Shown one piece after another: positions 55,771 to 64,000 of a DNA stretch of 64,000 nucleotides. The notes below the pieces were generated by a model. The model did no database searches, was not told the DNA's origin, and worked only from the letters and a program-made list of their open reading frames with translations. This stretch comes from Hippophae tibetana (taxonomy: Eukaryota; Streptophyta; Magnoliopsida; Rosales; Elaeagnaceae), in NCBI GenBank assembly GCA_037013495.1, contig JAZDXN010000029.1, forward strand, positions 1,934,501-1,998,500, written 5' to 3'. Both the position numbers and the translations under genes were made by a program. The stretch's first letter is position 1; each line of letters opens with the position of its first letter.

Positions 55771-56950
55771 TGGAAAGAGTCCATGACCTAGTACACTATA
55801 AAGTTATAGAGATGTAGACTCTGAAAGGACTTAGCTCTAACTTGCACAAGTAGAAAAATAAAAACTTAACCAGACAATAGAGTAGAAGTGTAAGTTACAT
55901 AGTATCAAGAGGAACATAAACTCAAATTAGCTCTAATAAGTGTTTATGATTTAGCATGTTGAAACATACATATATAAAACTAAAATTATACTAACTCAAT
56001 ACTAGATCATGCATAACAAGTGATATAACTTGGTAAACCTATATAAAGATAGTATATATATGGTAACATCCTCGGGTTGCTTAAGGTAACCACTCAGCAG
56101 TAAATAATTCACTAAAAATAAACAACTTACAATTATGATAGGCAATAAATTACTATTACCTATATTAAATGGGCCTTCCATCATAATTGAATACTAATTC
56201 TCTTTAATTGCTACATCCACAAGTGTTTGATTCAACACGTGAACTTGGCTATCGTCCATAACCAATACCACCTAATGTGGTGTGATTGAAAACCACAAAT
56301 TAGTAATAAGAAATGTAACTACTTGCGACTTCAAGGACACACAATCCACAACAACTATCGAATCCTATATGGGAGACACATAGTTAAACCACTTATATAA
56401 TCAGATAAATAAACTCAATAAAAGACCCACATTCAAATATGTGCTTTCCAAAATGATTTTGAAAATAGATATTTATATCTCAGTATGAATTTTGGTAGAG
56501 TTTCAACACTAAAAATATGGGTAAGAAATAAGAGAAATGAGAGGGTTATTTATAGCACTTGGATTTGGCATCTCACTAAGCACCTTTCCAATGGTGGTGG
56601 CAAGGGTGGTAGCGAGGTCTATGGCAAGTTTTTTGGAAAGGTGCTAAAGATTCAAAAATTGTGTTCCAAAAATTGCTGAGTAATAACCATAAATACCTAC
56701 ACCTAAAAAAAATATAAGTGATAACGTTGGGCCGCTAGCCAAAAAGCAACATTCTCAACCTAGCTTGCATACTACAAAAATCAACTTTGTGCTTTGTGTA
56801 AACATGGTTGCATACAAAGTTTTCCTAACAATGTGCATGTGTGAATTCTAGATATATAGTAACCAACCTTACCCAGAGAAAGACATAACATTGAGTAAAA
56901 TAAAATTGAAACCATGTTTTATACACAGGAAGCCAACACACAGACATGAG
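55771..56950 (-). repeat. 5' LTR of the minus-strand copia element
   Basis: Begins TGGAAAGAGTCCATG at the PBS. The right end is not sharply defined but lies near 56950, where a block shared with 15600-15890 ends. No convincing gene within it; the 64-codon frame at 56485-56679 is taken as chance. Confidence 0.5.
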
Positions 56951-56999
56951 TACAATAGGACTTATTGATACGATTATCTACAAATAATCATGATTTGAG

Positions 57000-59200
57000 T
57001 TATTTCTTTCCTCAACTCATTAAAAATTGTCTGCTAAAGGGAGGGCGATATTTTCAATGGATGAAGTTTTGCTACAACCCCGTGAATTTTTGGCTCCAAT
57101 ATGCGTGAGGGAACTTGCCTTAGATATGAAAGGCACCCAAAGGGACAAATTTTTAAAAAATCCATGAAAGATGAAGTTCATCACTTAAGAGAAGAGGTGG
57201 GTTATGTTCAAGAGTACATTGCTCAACATGCAAAATATACATTTGGGTAGAACTGGTTTCAGGGTGAATCCATACAATCTTTCCTAGAGATGCAAAGGTT
57301 ATCCTTCTAATTCAAAAATTGATTATAGTCAAGTGAGAGTAACCAAAAATCTATGATACAATTTTGTTTTTAAACCACTTGAGCCCCCACATGGTTATAA
57401 AGGAGAACCATATGATATGGTGGATTGAGCTATAACTTTGTTCCCAATTTATTTTTATGTATATTTTTTATGAACTCTTATTTTTAGGAATTTTTGGTTT
57501 TTATTTTTATTTCTGTTATTTTAGATTTTATTTATTTTTACTTTATTTATTTTATTCCTATTAATGTAAACTATGTTTATTTTATTTAGAAGTATTATTG
57601 ATAATGTTTATTAATATGTAATTTATAAAAAAGTATACAATATTATGTCTATGTGATATAACTACGTTGGATGATGAATGCACCATCGAGTAACCATATC
57701 AACTGCTTAATCACATTGAGCTAAGAAACATTGGTAACTTTTATTTTCTTTTTCTTGTTTTCTTTGATTTAAATTTAATACATTGAGGACAATGTAGATT
57801 CTAGGTTGGGGATGGAAGAAAAGTTACACATGATATTATACATTTAATATTTTTTATTAAGTATGTATTTACTATTATTTAGTTTATTTAGTGATTTAGG
57901 GACATTTAGGTCTACTAATTGTTTTTTAGCAAAATTATCAAGATTTTGGGTGAGTTAAAGTAAATGCGTTTTTGATCTATTTGTTTGATATCTTAAACAT
58001 ATCATGGATTATTGTTATAATTAGTTTTTTTCTTCATAGTTTATGTTTCATGGTTGGATGTTGATAATAAACCCAAAATTAGTGTTTACGAATCAAATAT
58101 TGGAGACTACATTGTGAGATAATTTTGTAGCCTATATAAGCATTTTATTCTTAGTGATGAACTTTCTTTTGCTGCTTTAAATACTTTTCTTATTATTTCA
58201 AATTTTTAGATGATCTCTATAGGTTTTGCATTGAATATTATGATTTTTAACATCTGATAAATAATCATGAACTTATTTTCATTGCTTAGATTGATTAATT
58301 TGAGTAGAATTTAAAGTACGTGTGTATTTTATTCATGCTTGGCTTCTAAAAAAAGGAGCTAAATTAGTCACTCACCAAAACATACATACGACACTATGAA
58401 AAAAAGAGAAAGAAGAAAAGAATAAAAAATAGAAAAAATAGTATAATTAAATACTATGACACTAAAACTCTTCAAAGAAGTGAGATGACTATTACAAAAA
58501 TTATGAAATAGTTCCATTGAAGTCAATGGATTTTCATTCATCTTGAGCCATACATTTGAAATTTTTGCATGATGATTTTAATTGAAGCTTGAGATTAGTA
58601 ATGTGATATATTCATAATCCTTGTATTTGATTCCTTTCATGATATCAATGTTATGCATTTTAGCCTTTCATGTTTATGATATGCGACCCTTTTATTATAT
58701 TCTTTACATAACTTATGTTCACATATACTTTGTTGAGTGCTTGAAAAGTGTGAAATTGAGAGTATACTTTGTGAGGATTATAGTCGAAGCAAATTTGAAT
58801 TCTTAACACTAGAATTGGGTGAGTCAAAGTTGATATGTTTTTGTAATAGGACATTAATTTGTGATGAGTACTAATTTGATCAATAAAATGAGAACCATTG
58901 GGATGTCGAATTAACTTCTGTTTGAGATTTTGATTATGACTTGAAAATAAAATAAAGCATGAGAAGTTTTGTTGATTTTAGTTTTCATTTTTTTCATTTG
59001 AATTTTTGTTTTTATTTTGTTATTAATTTTTATAGTTCTTATGTTTTTCATGCAGTTGTAAACCTTTTTACACAAAGATGGCACAAATACTGCAGAATAT
59101 GTCCTTATTGAGAGCGATGCTAGTGGGGGTCATGTTGATGACACACTTGATGCTCCAACTCCTTAACCTCATATGTTTCATATCAAGCATGAGTACATTT
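57000..59200 (+). other. Athila 3' region, plus orientation
   Basis: Landmarks are CATTGAGGACAATG at 57781 (the forward form of the CATTGTCCCCAATG seen at 59345), a PPHGYKGEPYDMVD stretch ending in a stop near 57390-57428, and 58500-58990, which is the inverse of 33480-33960. An open stretch near 57165-57245 reads MKDEVHHLREEVGYVQEYIA, a possible coiled coil. Near 59056 there is an acceptor-like TTTTTCATGCAG followed by a short open frame ending DASGGHVDDTLDAPTP and a stop (59090-59166). Neither could be assigned to a known protein. Confidence 0.5.
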
Positions 59201-59319
59201 AGTTTTCATATATTTATCAATTTCTACCCAAGTTATGATTAAAAACATCCTAAAAATAATAATAAAAGATTTCCTAAAAATTGAAATTGCATACTAAATA
59301 CTAAAGTGAAGAATGAAGT

Positions 59320-60835
59320 TCCTTCCCCCAAACTTAAATTGCACATTGTCCCCAATGTCCACATATAAGTAAGAAAAAGTAAAAGGAAAGAAAACTACCT
59401 TAGTCTTGGCACACCACATATGTTGTTGAAATGCTCAATATTTTTGTGCTCTTTCCACATTTATTCACCTACAAAGCCAAAACAATAAAAAATATAAGTA
59501 AAATAAAGTTGGGTTGCCTCTCAACCAACATCATCTTTAACGTCCTTGACTAGATGGTCATATCAAGTCCTAAGTTACATCCTTTTGTGTCCATTTACTT
59601 TTGAGTTTATCGGGAGATAGTTTGAGTCTTGATTTTTTCAATAATACTTTATGTTTTGATTTGTAAACATGGTGTTAAATTCTCCTATCATGCCATATAT
59701 TTTTTAATCTTTTTGTACTTTTTGGCATTCTTATATGCACTTCATCGTAAATCATCCAATTTATGTAATTCTGGCATCTTTTTCATCTTTTTTTGGACTT
59801 TTCCGCTTTGATACATGATTGAGGGTGGTAGGATAAAGGTGGCCCTTCCATTGGTGGTTTGAGCTTAGATCCTATCATAAAATTTTCCATAAATTCCTTT
59901 GATACACACATGAGATGTGTGTCCTCCAAAAGGTTCACAAAATTCACAATATAAACCTTTGATTCCATATTTTCAAAGTTAAAATAGGTTTTGTTATTCT
60001 CTGGTAAGTTTATATCCTCGTTCATAGCATCATGTGTAACGGTCTTAAGTTTAGGAAACTCAATAGATTCATTTAAGTTATCCTTACAATCAGTAACATT
60101 TATCTTAAAGCATTCTTTAGCATTATTAATATTAAAAGGTTTAAATGCTTTAAAAACTTTAAACATTACTTGTTCATCTTGTACTTTCTTTTTAAGCTTA
60201 CTCTTTTGTACATCAATGAGTGTTGTTCCAGTTGCTAAGAATGGACGACCAAGTATGATAGGAATGTTATAGTTATCTTTCATGATTTGGCATAAGAAGA
60301 CATCTGTTCAAGTGTATCTACAAATGATTTATTTATGTGCAATTTTTTGAAGACTTTCAAAAAGTTTGAAAATTGTGTATCTGAATTTTGCTTTTGTAGT
60401 CTTTGAGGTAAATGATTAGTGGGTTTGTAGAGCCTATTTTCTTTGGCTGAATTATTTCCATTACATTATTCTCTTTATCCACTAATTCTTGGCTTTCTTT
60501 ATCCACCAATTCCTTCTCGTCCTTGTTAGTTTATGGTTCCTCCTTATCTTTTTTAGTCTCATAGTCCTTCTCTAGATTTTTACCACTTCCTAAGGCTATG
60601 GCATTGCAATGCTCCTTACATGCTCTTCTTGGATTTACAATTGTGTCACTTTGAAGGTTACCTTGAGGCTTTTGGATTAAAGCTTGGGTAAGTTTCCCTA
60701 TTTGAGTCTCTAATTTTTGAATTAAATCCTATTAAGTGGACACTTTTGTATTTATTGATTGGATCAAGTCTTTCATCATCCCTATTAAGTATTTTCCTCA
60801 AAAGGTGGCTTCCTCTCTTGGGCTTGTAATTTTGT
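59320..60835 (-). pseudogene. Athila gag-protease fragment with protease deletion
   Basis: Minus strand, from the N side: a gag stretch with LETQIGKLTQALIQKPQGNL and NPRRACKEHCNAIALGSGKN (about 60595-60705), a KLHIN-containing stretch with LPQRLQKQNSDTQFSNFLKV (about 60335-60410), then directly the distal protease motif IPIILGRPFLATGTTLIDVQ (within 59783-60283) and VQDEQVMFKVFKAFKPFNIN. The intervening catalytic D-L-G-A-S part is deleted at about 60283-60300. After the protease come the 3' motifs GGGTTGCCTCTCA (59511-59523) and CCCCCAAACTTAAATTG (59326-59342), with no reverse transcriptase. The 166-codon open frame 60283-59783 is the longest in the window. Confidence 0.85.
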
Positions 60836-61725
60836 TGCCACGTGTTATCCTTTTATTGGCTGCAAGATATAAAGAGACATGTGGCAGCCTCCATTCGGTG
60901 GGAAGAATGGGCGCATGGAGAACAGCTGGAACGCGTCGCATAAGATCTTGGCAGGCTGGAAGTGCGCGACAGTTGGCTTCGATACGTGGCGACGCAGAGA
61001 AAGCTGGTGAGTGGGCGTCGTTTCTGTGTTTTTATTTTACCAAATACATGCCACGTGTCATCATATGATTGGCTGGAATATTGAGGAAACACGTAGCTGC
61101 TTCTTATTCGGTGGGACGCAATGGCATACTCTGGTGCAATGAACCCCGTCGTACGGGAGTGTAAGCGAGCCGCTCGGTGCGTGACAGCTTGATTCCACAC
61201 GCGTAAATCTGGACCTCGGGAGAAAATTCTGCACAACCGACAGTGGGTCCCACCCTGCACACCAGCCTGCGCAGCAGGTGGGCCCCACTCGGCGCCAAAT
61301 CACGTGCTTCTAGGAATACTGGGTCCACCCTCTTTTGTCGCGTCTGGTCTCACGCGCCGCATTGTAGCCATCCGTTGCCTGATCGCAAGGTTGGTTTCGC
61401 ACGTTTCTAATTACGTGGCCTTTTGGTTCCTACATAGAAAATAACTTTCCTTAATTGCATTTTATCCCTCCAATTTAATTCAAATTAACTTTTAAACTTT
61501 CTTTAATTGCAATTAAGCCCGACTTTAATTCAAATTATATTTTAGACTTTTATTAATTGCAATTAAGTACTCTTTTAATTTAAATTATATATTTAGACAT
61601 AAATTTGCAATTAAGTACTTTTTCGAATCAAATTTTTTAATTTTCTTAAAAATATATTCCTTAACAAATAAATAGTAAATATTAATTTATTCAACTAAAA
61701 ATTTCAAGAACATAGCAACCGTAGG
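60836..61725 (-). mobile_element. LTR fragment related to the 34-kb solo LTR
   Basis: The GC-rich part (60836-61435) and AT-rich tail (61436-61725) match 34950-35830 of the solo LTR: GTGGGTCCCACC, GCAGGTGGGCCCCACTCGG, TTAATTGCAATTAAG. CACGTG occurs at 60839-60844, 61052-61057 and 61301-61306. The AT-rich first half and the last ~50 bp of the LTR are missing. It joins gag directly at about 60836. Confidence 0.78.
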
Positions 61726-62402
61726 TAGGAAAGTGTGTATTGTCTAGTTTAATAGCTAGTTTCCTCGTTGACCTTAGGTAGGCAATGGTCCAAGAGGCTA
61801 GATTTTTTTTCTACCCCTCTCACACTTCTATTTTTCATGGCCAAAATTGTAGGAAGCAATACCCGTTTGGCATCCTGCTCTCTTGGTCCCTTTATGGTCT
61901 ATTTTCCTTCTAAATGTCAGGTTTGGGAAATAGTTAGCATCTATGTGATATAGAACATCAAAGAGAAATTTGAGTGTAACAAATATGAGATTGAATGAGG
62001 TTTTGATGAGAGGTGAAATATAAGGTTGGCTAGTGGAGAGCCATATTATTTTGAGGAGTTATTCTAAGTGTTGAGTGTGGGATCTCATTTTGCTTCACAA
62101 TTACATTGAGTGTTTGATCAACTAATTGTAATCTTTATATTTCTTGTAATTTGTTCCCTTATTATTTTAAAAATAGTTACTATGGAGTAGATATTCTTTC
62201 CTAGAGATTTGATTGAAACCATGCTATGAACATGATTTTCTAATGTTTATATAATATTATTTAAATATTTAGATTACTCAATTTGATGTGCTTAATTCTC
62301 CTATTTAGATTGGCCATTTAATTATGTGCTTTATTAATTTTGTACACAATTAAAAGATTGGTATGAAATGATGGATATGCATTAAGTTGATGTTAACATA
62401 AT
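61726..62402. other. Unassigned sequence
   Basis: About 680 bp of AT-rich sequence with no recognised motif; nothing can be assigned. Confidence 0.4.
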
Positions 62403-64000
62403 TGATGAGAGAAAACCAGCATCGTCGATTCTGCCAATACTTTGGTTTTATATTTATAAAACTCTCACAAGTGCACGAATCATTTCATAAAAAAATGATA
62501 AGTATACTCCCAAGGTCGATCTAAGGAAGGAATATATGTGTTTTTTAATTTATTATTCAAACTTTTAAAAACGAAATTAAATCCTAAACATTCTATCACG
62601 ATATTTGGGTTTTTGTGTTTCTAATCTAATAACATAAAAATAAACATAGATAAAGATTCAATAAACATTTATGCAAATTTTATCATTTATAATAGTGGAG
62701 TATTTATGGATATAATAACTAAGTTAATTATGCTTGCTCATATTATTTAGGTTATTAAAGATATAAATTAATATTTATTGATTCTCTCTTTTTTATATGA
62801 ATACCACCTTTGGTGGAGTTAGATATTCTTTGTTAACTAAACAAATCAATTAACACCTATGTATGGGGTTGATAACTAATTTGGTTAATTAAATTAATTC
62901 CTTTTTCTAATAGATGAAAAATGACCCATTTAAATGCCACCTTTGGTGGGGTTAGACAGTTAAACTTTATTCAAGGTGTCCAAATTAAACCTAAGAATTT
63001 AGTTATCCGAGTACTAACTTTCAAGTTTTAAAACCACTATTGAAAACATGTTGTCAATACATTTTCAGATAATAATTCTTATAAAAACTTTTGAAATAGA
63101 GCTTCACTCTAACTACCAGGCGATTGTACCAAAAAATAAAAGAGCACTACTCTAAATCAGACCGGATAACTAAACCTTAAAATCTAATTTTAAGATTTAA
63201 GTTTGTAATGAAAAATAATATATTTCTCTTTAACATTCTTAATATAAAATCTTGAATATAAATAAAATCAATTCATTTTAGAGATTTTTACCTATTTAAT
63301 ATTTCGCAAGCATAACAACGTTATTATTACATCATATTTACAAACATCTAGCAAAGTTAAATTTAATCACAGACAAATTAAATATAACATGTAAGAATAA
63401 AGCATAAAAAATAACTGTAAAGAAAATAAAATCCTTATAGTACTTTGTTGCTATTCCCGTTGCTAGAAAAACTCAAAACGGAATTTGCACTCCCATTTAT
63501 TGAATAAAAAAGCAAATAAATTACAAAAACATAACTAGTTCTTCTCAAAAAGAGAAGAACTCTAAAACTAAGAGAAACTAACTAAGAAAAACTAAAAACT
63601 AAGAAAAGCTTAAAAACTAAGAAATGAGAGAAAGAAAGAGAAGAGAAGATGTGTTTTAAGGTGTGGTATGAAGTGAAGAGAATGGGGGTATTTATAGGTG
63701 ATGAAAGGAATAAAAAGTGGGTGAAAAAATGATAAAAAAGGAGGAAACGCGTAGTAGGTGAAGATGACGTCACCAGACGTCAACTGGTAGGTGGCGCGCG
63801 CAGATTGGGGCGCATATGGGTAGTTGCGAACTTGGAGTGGAGTTGGGGCATGCACGGGATGGAGAGCTAGCATGCACATTTCTCGACATGGCTGGGTGCG
63901 CTGGGCGCATTGGCCGGCACGGCTGGGCACCTCCGAGCACGATTTCCTCCTTTTTAATATTTTTGACCCATTTTGTCCAATTTTTCCATATTTGTTGATC
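62403..64000 (-). mobile_element. LTR running off the right edge
   Basis: Starts TGATGAGAGAAAACC and is the inverse of the LTR at 36635-38261 (shared CACAAGTGCACGAATCATT, CACCTTTGGTGG repeats, AAGGTGTCCAAATTAAACCT). It has a TATA-like TTTATAG on the minus strand near 63692 and a GC-rich island at 63740-63945 that matches 941-1075 in composition and ends with TTTTTGACCCATTTTGTCC. No PBS lies to the left, so it may also be a solo LTR. The outer end is outside the window. Confidence 0.7.

Noticed and set aside
60736..61328. Several overlapping open frames (up to 135 codons)
   Set aside because: Same reason: they lie in the GC-rich LTR fragment and are shadows of one another on both strands.
62380..62443. 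Primer-binding site next to the LTR at 62403
   Set aside because: TTGGCAGAATCGACGATGCT (reverse strand) superficially resembles a tRNA-Asp site, but comparison with the copy at 38 kb shows it lies inside the LTR.

Overview
This window is nuclear DNA of a flowering plant, most likely a eudicot. It is very AT-rich, has spliced GT-AG introns, and is full of plant LTR-retrotransposon lineages (Athila and Tat-type Ty3/gypsy, a chromovirus-like Ty3/gypsy element, Ty1/copia), a CACTA remnant, MITE-like foldbacks and plant-type (TTTAGGG-like) repeats. I cannot name the species. I see no CRISPR array, no operon and no rRNA or tRNA gene.

Only one ordinary host gene is recognisable. It is an 11-coding-exon plus-strand gene at 9950-26385 encoding a complete 741-residue OSCA/CSC1-like (DUF221) cation channel of the RXW8 type. 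All splice junctions could be placed by GT/AG and reading-frame continuity, with no frameshift or internal stop. A 5' UTR exon, a leader intron and a poly(A) signal are plausible but less certain. The gene is about 16 kb long because of its introns. Intron 3 holds a MITE-like foldback. Intron 4 holds an antisense Ty3/gypsy element with a clean 5-bp target duplication and a second solo LTR nested in its integrase. Intron 6 holds a 2.7-kb foldback made largely of degenerate telomere-like repeats.

Layout: 1-2113, Athila-type gag-protease remnant, LTR fragment and the end of a CACTA element. 2114-4588, minus-strand Tat-type element with its 5' LTR. 4589-8700, AT-rich spacer with a diverged direct duplication. 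8700-26700, the OSCA gene. 26700-31650, old degraded repeats, including an inverted TRIM-like pair and a short LTR-PBS-gag remnant. 31659-41571, a minus-strand Athila-like element invaded by two solo LTRs. 41590-46990, two Athila-like copies arranged head to head (gag-LTR against LTR-gag). 46990-50640, a plus-strand Ty1/copia remnant. 50931-53620, an Athila LTR and 3' region. 53620-56950, a minus-strand Ty1/copia gag, PBS and LTR. 57000-59200, a plus-strand Athila 3' region. 59320-61725, an Athila gag-protease fragment joined to a GC-rich LTR fragment. 62403-64000, an LTR running out of the window.

A recurring theme is that the Athila-like copies carry gag and protease pieces, but I could not recognise reverse transcriptase or integrase next to any of them. 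They may be a non-autonomous family. No wholly new biological system is evident. The features most worth a second look are the telomere-like foldback inside the channel gene, the G-box-bearing LTRs, the repeated gag-protease-only architecture, and the nested insertions that can be dated by their target duplications.
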